Positions 16,441 through 23,155 of a stretch of DNA of 64,000 nt are shown here, one piece after another. The first letter of the stretch is position 1. Every line of letters starts with the position of its first letter. The notes beneath the pieces are model-generated. The model was given only the letters and a program-made list of their open reading frames with translations. It searched no databases and was not told the DNA's origin. The stretch covers positions 655,057 to 719,056 of the forward strand of contig NZ_JBHSKT010000001.1 of the NCBI RefSeq assembly GCF_042657365.1. Direction: 5' to 3'. The stretch is from Adhaeribacter_A terreus (GTDB lineage: Bacteria; Bacteroidota; Bacteroidia; Cytophagales; Hymenobacteraceae). The position numbers and the translations under genes are program-made.

Positions 16441-18090
16441 TTATTTTCCAGGTTCAAATTTATTCAAATGTGTTGGTCCGCGCCCGAAAAAATCGCCGGT
16501 CAGGAAATAGCGCGGTTCCGGTTCAACAGTATCAGCTAAAGTTGGCCCGTAGTTTTTCATAATAAATTCCTGCGGAAAGCCCTGTAACCAAAGCAAAGTC
16601 GGAAAAATATAAGCGTGGCTGTACTGGTTCGGAAATTTTGGCTGAAAGTTCTTCGGAAGCAATTTTGCCGGGTCGTAGATAAAAAGCGGGACTTCTGCTT
16701 CCTGCGGACTGGCTTTAAAAACCGAAGCATGCGCAAAATTAAAACCCGCTTCCCGCAAATTCTGGCCATGATCAGAAGTGTAAACAATTAAGGTACTGTC
16801 TTTTGTAGAAATATTGCCGTGCAGTTTTTTCCAGAATTCATCTACGCTCCAGCGCAAGGCATTGTGGTACGTATTCAACGTCCGTTCCTGGTCTTTATAC
16901 AAACTGCGCTTGCCCAAAGTAGGCTGAAAAAACGCCGAATCTGCGGGATAAGCCGATGCATACGGCCAGTGCGCTCCGACTTTTACCACGTAAACAAATA
17001 TCTTTTCAGCAGATTCCGCCAGTTCGGTAAGTTTTTCAGCAATTAAATGATCCCGCATGTAACGCGGTTCTTCCGGAAAATCATCGCCGGGTTGCCAGAA
17101 ATGATCGATGTATTTTAAATCTTCCGGCGAAACAAAATTCTGCAGCGTTTTGCCCGTAAGTTGTCCGTCTATATAATAAGTAGTGTAACCGGCCTTTTTG
17201 GCAAACTGAAAAATGTTGGGCCGTTGCAAGGTAAGCTGGTTTTTATCCGGCAAATCTTCGGGCCGCGTGCCGCACATCAGCGCAATATTGGAGCCGTCGC
17301 TTTGGTTCGTAGTAGAAGCCGCAATTCCGAAATTGATAAAATCTGTAGCATGTACCTTCAAAAATGGCGTGGTCTGAAGCTTCGGATTGTTAAGGCTAAG
17401 TTCACCGCCGGTTACGCTTTCATCTACGATTAAAAACAATTTCGGAACGCCTTGCTGCACCGGTTTTACCGTTACCGTTTGCCGCACTGGTTGCGTTAAA
17501 CGGTTCGTAGCGGCCACCGCAAGATCTACTGGAACGCGGAAAATAGCCGAAAAATCATCTATCACGCCGTTGCTGTTTTTAACCTGCAGGGCAACTAAAA
17601 CGGTAGCCAAAACCGGCAAAAAACTATAAAGGCCCGAAAACCGCAGCTTCATTTTCCGGCGTAAAATCCAACTGAAACCAATTGTCAACGTCGTTACCAG
17701 CAAAGCCAGCAGCATTTCCGTTCTGAAATTTCCGAAAGCCAGCGGCAACATTTCCAGGTTGTTGAGCGCTGTAGTAGCATCGGAGTACATAAAATTATAG
17801 CCCGAAATGAAACGGTAGGAAAAACTCACAAAAAGTGCTGGCGCCAGCAAAACTAGGAAAGCCCAATAAAGCCACCGGTTTTTCAACAATAGCAGCACCG
17901 CCAGACTAAAGCCCGAAAGCAGAAAAAGCGCCGCAAAAGCCAGAAAATCGGTAATACTCACCTGAAAAAGCAGATAATTTAAAATGAAATACAACCGGCC
18001 CGGTCGCATTTCAAAAGTAGCCACGTAAAGCAGCAGTAAGCCAAAGCCGATCAGAAAACGGTAGGATTTTTTCAGAAAAAGTAGCGGCAT
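16441..18090 (-). CDS. Membrane sulfatase / phosphoethanolamine-transferase-like enzyme
   Basis: 549 aa. The first about 165 residues form five membrane helices. A periplasmic alkaline-phosphatase-fold domain follows: metal-site start LFLIVDESVTGG, a nucleophile region SDGSNIALMCGTRPEDLP, then VGAHWPYASAYP and the metal site YTSDHGQNLREAG. This layout fits EptA-type transferases that add phosphoethanolamine to lipid A or other glycans. The exact substrate is unknown. It starts 21 nt from the divergent DUF418 gene, and an ACGSTA copy overlaps its first dozen codons. Confidence 0.82.
   Translation of the reverse strand: MPLLFLKKSYRFLIGFGLLLLYVATFEMRPGRLYFILNYLLFQVSITDFLAFAALFLLSGFSLAVLLLLKNRWLYWAFLVLLAPALFVSFSYRFISGYNFMYSDATTALNNLEMLPLAFGNFRTEMLLALLVTTLTIGFSWILRRKMKLRFSGLYSFLPVLATVLVALQVKNSNGVIDDFSAIFRVPVDLAVAATNRLTQPVRQTVTVKPVQQGVPKLFLIVDESVTGGELSLNNPKLQTTPFLKVHATDFINFGIAASTTNQSDGSNIALMCGTRPEDLPDKNQLTLQRPNIFQFAKKAGYTTYYIDGQLTGKTLQNFVSPEDLKYIDHFWQPGDDFPEEPRYMRDHLIAEKLTELAESAEKIFVYVVKVGAHWPYASAYPADSAFFQPTLGKRSLYKDQERTLNTYHNALRWSVDEFWKKLHGNISTKDSTLIVYTSDHGQNLREAGFNFAHASVFKASPQEAEVPLFIYDPAKLLPKNFQPKFPNQYSHAYIFPTLLWLQGFPQEFIMKNYGPTLADTVEPEPRYFLTGDFFGRGPTHLNKFEPGK
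18056..18083 (+). repeat. ACGSTA element inside a coding sequence
   Basis: AAAACGGTAGGATTTTTTC, then AGAAAAAGT. It is antisense within codons 3-12 of the sulfatase-type gene, where it encodes LFLKKSYRFL. A partial look-alike (GAAACGGTAGGAAAAAC) lies at 17810 in the same gene. Confidence 0.65.
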
Positions 18091-18111
18091 TGGCGGAAGG
18101 TTCTGCTTTTT

Positions 18112-19308
18112 TTGTGCAATTTCGGGAAAATAATAACGTCATTGGTTACAAAAAAATCCTTGAACACACTTTCTGAAGTAGCAGCTGTTTCAGAGCGCCG
18201 GGACTTGGGGTTGGATATCCTGCGGGGTTTTAGTCTGGTAGGCGTTGGTTTCGCTAATTTAATGGTTTTTAATACCGATGCTGGTACTATTGAAGCGTAT
18301 GCGGCCCTTTTTTCAGCGGGTATCAACAAGTATCTGGTTTCCTTCTTTACGGTTTTTTTGTGGGGAAAATATTTCCCGGTTTTTGCTTTTCTGTTCGGTC
18401 TCTCGGCGGCGCTGGCGTTGTATTCAAAAGGCGTAAAACCGTTTTTTAAAAGGGCCTTGGTGCTTGGTGGTTTGGGGGTGCTTCAGCTTATTTTTATCTG
18501 GAGGGGCGACGTTCTGCACCAATATGCGCTGATGAGTTTGCTGTTGCTGCCTTTACGGAAGTTGGCTGTTTCTACGCGTTTGTGGCTTATTGCCGGGCTA
18601 TATCTTTTCAGTTTTGCCGGAATATTTTTACTGCCGGTAGTAGAACCTACAACTTTAGTCTACCCGGTTTCCACGCAGGAAATTTATCAGAGCGGTAACT
18701 TTTTCCAGATATTTCAGCGGAGAATGGATTTGTATTTAAACGAAATTCTTGCCGTCGACTCCCTGCTTTACCAACTCAGAATATTTGCCTGGCTTTTATC
18801 AGGCTACATACTTGGCGAAAAGAAACGCTTCAGAAAGTACTTTCAGAAACCGGAAGCTTATAAAGCAGTGCTCTTAAGCGCGGGAATAATGGCCGCAGCT
18901 GCATTTCTATCGCAGTTTTTCGGGCTGAGAGGATCGGAAAATTTTTCTTTAGAGCAGCAAATTTTAAAAGCCTTACTTTCAGCAGTTTTTTATACCGGCG
19001 ATGTGTTTTTATTGATCTCATTTCCGGTAGCGCTGTATTTCACAGGTTTCGCCAGCAATATATTAAACCGGTTAGCGCCATTCGGAAAAATGACGCTAAC
19101 CCATTATTTAACCCAAAACCTGTTGTACAGCCTCATTTTTTACGGCTATGGACTTGGCTTGTACGGGAAACTTTCGCCGGTTGCGCTTTGGTTAGGATAT
19201 CCGGTTTTGGTTGTCAGCCAGATTCTCTTATCGGAGTGGTGGCTCAAACGCTTTGGAAATGGCCCCATGGAAACTTTGGTGCGCTATCTTACAACTTCCG
19301 GTAAATAA
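18112..19308 (+). CDS. DUF418 domain membrane protein
   Basis: 398 aa. The family signature follows a short soluble N-terminus (RRDLGLDILRGFSLVGVGFA), with about eight to ten membrane helices and the C-terminal DUF418 part (APFGKMTLTHYLTQNLLYSL, VSQILLSEWWLKRFGNGPME). DUF418 proteins are inner-membrane, YeiB-like proteins of unknown activity. The ATG at 18112 gives a 28-residue leader; a TTG at 18142 is an alternative start. Divergent from the sulfatase gene. Confidence 0.85.
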   Translation: MCNFGKIITSLVTKKSLNTLSEVAAVSERRDLGLDILRGFSLVGVGFANLMVFNTDAGTIEAYAALFSAGINKYLVSFFTVFLWGKYFPVFAFLFGLSAALALYSKGVKPFFKRALVLGGLGVLQLIFIWRGDVLHQYALMSLLLLPLRKLAVSTRLWLIAGLYLFSFAGIFLLPVVEPTTLVYPVSTQEIYQSGNFFQIFQRRMDLYLNEILAVDSLLYQLRIFAWLLSGYILGEKKRFRKYFQKPEAYKAVLLSAGIMAAAAFLSQFFGLRGSENFSLEQQILKALLSAVFYTGDVFLLISFPVALYFTGFASNILNRLAPFGKMTLTHYLTQNLLYSLIFYGYGLGLYGKLSPVALWLGYPVLVVSQILLSEWWLKRFGNGPMETLVRYLTTSGK

Positions 19309-19346
19309 TTTTCGGCCTGCTTCAGCAGCGCTTTAATTTGAAGATA

Positions 19347-19637
19347 TTAACTGCGAACGCGAACCAGTTTCGGGCGAAGCGAAGTTACATAGAGTAAACC
19401 GGCAAGGCCTGAAGTCATAAGAATACCGGTGCTCCACATGATTTTTTCAGAAACTGAAAGCTTTTCAGAAGTATTGATTTCCGAAAGCGCCTGCAAAATG
19501 AAAATAACTGAAAACGCTATGCCCGAGAAGATAAAAACCGATGCCCCGGCAAATTGCTGCACGGTAAACAAGGCGCCGGTTAAGGTAAGCAGCAGGCCTG
19601 CAAAAAAGAAAAATTTCAATCCGGAAGTAAATTTCAT
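19347..19637 (-). CDS. Small membrane protein, GldL-like N-terminal features
   Basis: 96 aa with three hydrophobic helices (LKFFFFAGLLLTLTGALFTV, ASVFIFSGIAFSVIFILQAL, and one near ILMTSGLAGLLYVT). The GLLLTLTGALF pattern recalls the membrane part of the gliding/T9SS motor protein GldL, but the protein is too short and lacks its cytoplasmic tail. Function unknown. Single gene preceding the desaturase gene's terminator. Confidence 0.6.
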   Translation of the reverse strand: MKFTSGLKFFFFAGLLLTLTGALFTVQQFAGASVFIFSGIAFSVIFILQALSEINTSEKLSVSEKIMWSTGILMTSGLAGLLYVTSLRPKLVRVRS

Positions 19638-19673
19638 GGTTTTCAGATTTGTTTCGAACTCAAGATAACAAAA

Positions 19674-19702
19674 AAAGCCTTTCCTGCAAAAGGAAAGGCT
19701 TT
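19674..19702. terminator. Intrinsic terminator after the desaturase gene
   Basis: Perfect 11-bp arms AAAGCCTTTCC and GGAAAGGCTTT with a 7-nt loop, flanked by A and T runs. A weak ACGSTA start (AAAACGCTAG) follows at 19704. Confidence 0.75.
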
Positions 19703-19729
19703 GAAAACGCTAGAAAATACGGCCAAAAA

Positions 19730-20470
19730 CTACGCGCGCACTTTTTTCAGTTTAATAATTCCTAGTTTATCCAGCGTCCAGATAACCGGGTACGTCGGGT
19801 CAACTTCCCACCATTTCACTCCGAAATTTACGCGGTTAGGCAGTTTGTGGTGGTTATTCTGGAACAATTCACCGCCGGTTACAAAATCAAAAAACAGCGA
19901 ATTGCGTGATTTATCGTTGTTGTCGAAGTTCTGGTAACCGTATTTGTGGCCGCTCCAGTTTACAATTGCCCCGTGAATTGGGCCCATCAGGAAGTGAATT
20001 GGCAGCAACAAGTACAAATACCACATATCGGCCGGCACAAATGCAACGTAAAACGCCACATAAAACACGCCCCAGCCAATGCGGCTCCAGTACGTATCGC
20101 CGAAATTTTCCAGGCTGTTCCAGATCGGGTAATTGCCGTCGAAACGTTCTTCCGGTTTCACGCGCTCGTGCAGCACATCGTTATAAATATTTTTGGTTTG
20201 CCACATCATGCTGAATGCGTTGGTGTAATAATGCGGTGAATGCGGATCTTTGGGCGTGTCGGAAAAAGCGTGGTGCATACGATGCAAAATCGCATACGCG
20301 CGCGGCGATAAGAACGAAGACCCCTGGCTTACATACGTCAGGAAGAAAAAGAATTTCTCCCAGAACTTGTTCATGGTGAACATTTTATGAGCAGAGTAAC
20401 GATGCAGGTAAAACGTTTGCACAAACAACGATAAGTACCAGTGCACAACAAAAAACAGGATAATAATCAT
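19730..20470 (-). CDS. Acyl-CoA / fatty acid desaturase
   Basis: 246 aa membrane di-iron enzyme. Three histidine boxes are visible: HRYSAH (H23-H28), HRMHH near residue 65, and NNHHK near residue 213, with four hydrophobic stretches between. The spacing fits a delta-9 (stearoyl-CoA type) desaturase that introduces double bonds into membrane fatty acids. Length is at the short end of the family. Monocistronic, ended by the hairpin at 19674. Confidence 0.9.
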   Translation of the reverse strand: MIIILFFVVHWYLSLFVQTFYLHRYSAHKMFTMNKFWEKFFFFLTYVSQGSSFLSPRAYAILHRMHHAFSDTPKDPHSPHYYTNAFSMMWQTKNIYNDVLHERVKPEERFDGNYPIWNSLENFGDTYWSRIGWGVFYVAFYVAFVPADMWYLYLLLPIHFLMGPIHGAIVNWSGHKYGYQNFDNNDKSRNSLFFDFVTGGELFQNNHHKLPNRVNFGVKWWEVDPTYPVIWTLDKLGIIKLKKVRA

Positions 20471-20545
20471 TATAAGATGGTATGGTTTAAGGCAGAAAAA
20501 CCCGAAGGCCCCAGCTTGAAAACACCGGCACTGCCAAATCGTTCA

Positions 20546-20553
20546 CAAAATTA
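20546..20553 (-). promoter_or_regulatory. Possible -7 box of the desaturase gene
   Basis: Minus-strand TAATTTTG, an exact TAnnTTTG match about 75 nt upstream of the start. No clear TTG at the right distance. Confidence 0.35.
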
Positions 20554-20704
20554 CAAACTCGTAGGCATACCTAATATATTCTGCAAAATATTTTAACGGA
20601 AATTGATCAGGATCACCTTTTTAGCGTCAAATCGAAACCGGAGATTCAGTAATATTTTCTTCGCAGGAAATATGCTTAAACGCTTACTTCGACTTTTTGC
20701 AAGC

Positions 20705-20731
20705 AAAACGATAGCGTTTTCGAATGAAAAA
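20705..20731 (+). repeat. ACGSTA dispersed element, copy
   Basis: AAAACGATAGCGTTTT, then CGAATGAAAAA. The core is a near-perfect 16-nt palindrome. It lies just after the RluA stop. Confidence 0.65.
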
Positions 20732-20753
20732 TTCGATAAAGGTAGAAGTTGAA

Positions 20754-21431
20754 TTAAAAATCTTTCCGGAAAATTTTCCAGGGTTGGACATCGGGGAGGG
20801 GAGCGGTGATTTTTATAGGCGTTTTCTGTACTGGGTGCTCAAATTCCAGCTGATAAGCGTGTAAACCAATGCGTTTATCGGGTAAAAATGCCGGCGCGCC
20901 ATATTTCACATCACCCATGATCGGGCTTTTCTGCGAGGCCAGCTGCACGCGGATCTGGTGCGGACGTCCGGTTACCGGGTTCACCTGGATCAGGAAAAAT
21001 TGTTCGCGGTGCATGAGCAGTTTGTAGCTCAATTCGGCGCGTTGGCTACCCGGTTTTTCCGAAGTAAAAGCTTTGATAATGTTCTTTGTCGCATCTTTCA
21101 CCAGAAAATGCACTAGCCGCGCTTCGGTTTGCGTCGGTTTCTGCAACGAAACCGCTAGGTACGTTTTGCGGGTTTTATTGCTCCGGAAAAGTTCGTTCAT
21201 GCGGCTCAGCGCCTTGCTGGTTTTAGCCAGCACCACCACGCCGCTTACCGGACGATCCAGCCGGTGCACCACGCCCACAAAAATATTTCCCGGCTTGTTG
21301 TATTTTTCGCGCAGGTAATCTTTGGCCAGATCCGGAAGCGTTTTATCGCCGGTTTCATCGCCCTGCACCAGCAAACCGGCCGGCTTGTTCACCACCAGCA
21401 AATGATTGTCTTCGTACAGAACGTCCAGCAT
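20754..21431 (-). CDS. RluA-family RNA pseudouridine synthase
   Basis: 225 aa. It contains the catalytic motif GVVHRLDRPVSGVVVLAKT with the essential Asp in HRLD, and the family C-terminal elements VNPVTGRPHQIRVQLA and IGLHAYQLEFEHP. No S4 domain is present, so it is the short form of the family. The RNA target (23S rRNA or tRNA) cannot be told. Minus-strand run with the hypothetical gene upstream. Confidence 0.92.
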   Translation of the reverse strand: MLDVLYEDNHLLVVNKPAGLLVQGDETGDKTLPDLAKDYLREKYNKPGNIFVGVVHRLDRPVSGVVVLAKTSKALSRMNELFRSNKTRKTYLAVSLQKPTQTEARLVHFLVKDATKNIIKAFTSEKPGSQRAELSYKLLMHREQFFLIQVNPVTGRPHQIRVQLASQKSPIMGDVKYGAPAFLPDKRIGLHAYQLEFEHPVQKTPIKITAPLPDVQPWKIFRKDF

Positions 21432-21461
21432 TTTTTAATGAGTAATGATTAATTATGAATT
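21432..21461. repeat. Low-complexity TTAATGATTAAT spacer repeat
   Basis: Run of TTAATGAGTAATGATTAATT between the RluA start and the upstream gene's stop; same word as at 21971 and 22101. Confidence 0.55.
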
Positions 21462-21968
21462 TTCTTCTTCGGGCGTTTCCTGCGGCAGCGTTGGTTCCGG
21501 CTCTTTGTAAGGCATCGGTTTTTCCGGAAGTTCGCCAAGGGCCGTAAAAATATCCCGCTGATCGTAAAAAAGCAGCCACTCGTATTTTTTAGCCACCACG
21601 TAAAACGAAAGCTTGGGAAGTTGGCTCAGCACTTTCTGAATGGCCTGTACCGTTCCCTGAAAAAGCCAAAGTTTCGCCTCCTTCGCCGAAGGATCGGGCA
21701 ACAGCAGCCAGTAAATTTCGCCTTCCGGCAGCAGATCTTCCAGCAACTCGAACGGCTCAAAACTGCGCAGCGGAATTTGCTCCTGCCGGCCTTTAAAATA
21801 TTCCGGCCACTCCAGCGGCGTCAGATCCGAACGGTTCTTCATCACAAACCGCGCCTCGATCTTTTTCTGAATTTCCGGCCAGTGCGTAAAAGGCCCCACC
21901 GTAAACTGCTCCCGCGAAATCTTCAAAGACCGGGCTAACCCAATGATCCGTTCCCGAAATGTAGCCAT
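21453..21968 (-). CDS. Conserved hypothetical soluble protein
   Basis: 171 aa, no signal peptide or membrane helix. It begins MATFRERIIGLARSLKISRE, has a central EGEIYWLLLPDPSAKEAKLW and YEWLLFYDQRDIFTALGE, and ends in a Pro/Glu-rich tail (EPTLPQETPEEEN). I do not recognise a family with certainty; the YEWLLFYDQRDI segment suggests a small conserved domain of unknown function. Flanked on both sides by TTAATGATTAAT spacer repeats. Confidence 0.6.
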   Translation of the reverse strand: MATFRERIIGLARSLKISREQFTVGPFTHWPEIQKKIEARFVMKNRSDLTPLEWPEYFKGRQEQIPLRSFEPFELLEDLLPEGEIYWLLLPDPSAKEAKLWLFQGTVQAIQKVLSQLPKLSFYVVAKKYEWLLFYDQRDIFTALGELPEKPMPYKEPEPTLPQETPEEENS

Positions 21969-21986
21969 GTTTTAATGATTAATTTT

Positions 21987-22007
21987 TTAATGACTAATGA
22001 TTAATTG
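21987..22007. repeat. Left arm of 21-bp AT-rich inverted repeat
   Basis: TTAATGACTAATGATTAATT plus G. It pairs with 22119-22139 in inverted orientation, 20 of 21 matching, enclosing 111 nt that holds an ACGSTA element. Confidence 0.6.
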
Positions 22008-22036
22008 AAGGCATTTTCAGAGCACTTTTTAACGCC

Positions 22037-22066
22037 AAAACGCTATCGTTTTCGGGCTGAAAAGTC
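22037..22066 (+). repeat. ACGSTA dispersed element, copy
   Basis: AAAACGCTATCGTTTT, then CGGGCTGAAAAGTC. It is one of the best matches to the full consensus and lies inside the AT-rich inverted repeat. Confidence 0.8.
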
Positions 22067-22118
22067 ATTCTGAAATTCCATATAGCCTTTAGCAGTTCTA
22101 CGAAAAATTAATCATTAA

Positions 22119-22139
22119 CAATTAATCATTATTCATTAA
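22119..22139. repeat. Right arm of 21-bp AT-rich inverted repeat
   Basis: CAATTAATCATTATTCATTA plus A, inverted partner of 21987-22007. It overlaps the panB stop codon. Confidence 0.6.
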
Positions 22140-22951
22140 TAAGCTTCTTTTTCGCTCGGGAAGTCGCGGCTTTTAACGTCGGCAATGTAGTTGGTAACGG
22201 CATCGGTCATTATGGTGTGCAGATCGGCGTAGCGGCGTAAAAATCTTGGTTTGAATTCTTTGTTTATGCCCAGCATGTCGTGCGCAACCAGTACCTGCCC
22301 GTCTACGTGCGGACCGGCGCCAATGCCAATAATAGGAATGGTAAGTACTTCGGCTACTTTTTTAGCCAGGTCCGAAGGAATTTTTTCCAGCACAATAGCA
22401 AAGCAACCCAGTTCCTGTAAAAGCAAAGCATCTTCTATCAGTTTATTGGCTTCTGCTTCTTCCTTGGCGCGAACGGTATAAGTACCAAATTTATAAATTG
22501 ATTGCGGCGTTAAACCCAAATGGCCCATAATCGGAATGCCCGCGCTCAGAATCCGAACGATGGATTCTTTTATTTCCGAACCGCCTTCCAGTTTTATGCC
22601 GTGTCCGCCAGATTCTTTCATGATCCGGATGGCCGAACGCAAGGCTTCGGAAGAATTTCCCTGGTACGAACCAAAAGGCATATCTACTACCACAAAAGCC
22701 CGCTTAATGCCCCGCACCACGCTTTGCGCATGGTAGATCATCTGGTCGAGCGTGATCGGCAAGGTAGTTTCGTGACCGGCCATTACGTTACTGGCCGAGT
22801 CGCCGACGAGCAAAACATCTATTCCGGCCTCATCGAAAATGGTAGCCATGGAAAAATCGTAAGCCGTAAGCATGGAAATTTTTTCGCCGCGTTGCTTCAT
22901 AGCCTGCAGCTGGTGCGTGGTAATGCGTTTTATTTCTTTCTGAACCGACAT
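22136..22951 (-). CDS. panB: 3-methyl-2-oxobutanoate hydroxymethyltransferase
   Basis: 271 aa. First step of pantothenate (coenzyme A) synthesis: hydroxymethylation of 2-oxoisovalerate with methylene-tetrahydrofolate. The family signature is clear: ISMLTAYDFSMATIFDEAGI, LLVGDSASNVMAGHETTLPI, and GHLGLTPQSIYKFGTY. The start at 22951 (MSVQKEIKRITT) fits the family and lies 24 nt from a TACCTTTG box; an in-frame ATG at 22999 would lie upstream of that box. No panC or panD in the window. Confidence 0.96.
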   Translation of the reverse strand: MSVQKEIKRITTHQLQAMKQRGEKISMLTAYDFSMATIFDEAGIDVLLVGDSASNVMAGHETTLPITLDQMIYHAQSVVRGIKRAFVVVDMPFGSYQGNSSEALRSAIRIMKESGGHGIKLEGGSEIKESIVRILSAGIPIMGHLGLTPQSIYKFGTYTVRAKEEAEANKLIEDALLLQELGCFAIVLEKIPSDLAKKVAEVLTIPIIGIGAGPHVDGQVLVAHDMLGINKEFKPRFLRRYADLHTIMTDAVTNYIADVKSRDFPSEKEAY

Positions 22952-22974
22952 GCAAATAAGTTTATCGCGTTTCC

Positions 22975-22982
22975 CAAAGGTA
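22975..22982 (-). promoter_or_regulatory. -7 promoter box of panB
   Basis: Minus-strand TACCTTTG, exact TAnnTTTG, 24 nt before the panB start. A TTG lies only 14 nt further upstream, so the -33 element is uncertain. Confidence 0.5.
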
Positions 22983-23056
22983 GAAAAAGAAAACGGCAAT
23001 TTTAAAACGAAACGGTTTATTCAGAGCAAGTGGAGGCTTACGAGCGGCACCGCCAG

Positions 23057-23084
23057 TTTTTATACATAAAACCCTACCGTTTTT
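23057..23084 (-). repeat. ACGSTA dispersed element, copy (inverted partner of 23127)
   Basis: Minus-strand GAAAAACGGTAGGGTTTT, then ATGTATAAAAAC. It faces the plus-oriented copy at 23127 so that the two cores can pair. Confidence 0.75.
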
Positions 23085-23142
23085 CCGCCATAAATTTCCA
23101 GGTAATTAAGCTGGAAAAATGCTGAAAAAACGGTAGGGTTTC
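23068..23142 (-). terminator. Long hairpin formed by two opposed ACGSTA copies
   Basis: AAACCCTACCGTTTTT and AAAAACGGTAGGGTTT form a 16-bp stem around about 40 nt that contains a second stem (TTTCCAG and CTGGAAA). It lies directly after the LptD-like stop, where a minus-strand terminator is expected. Confidence 0.5.
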
Positions 23143-23150
23143 GGTTCCCT
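23127..23150 (+). repeat. ACGSTA dispersed element, copy
   Basis: AAAACGGTAGGGTTTC, then GGTTCCC. The tail is diverged. It lies next to the stop of the LptD-like gene. Confidence 0.65.
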
Positions 23151-23155
23151 AAAGT

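Noticed and set aside
19347..19637. Assignment of the 96-aa membrane protein as GldL
   Set aside because: Only the first-helix pattern is similar, the protein is less than half the length, and no gldK, gldM or gldN gene is nearby.
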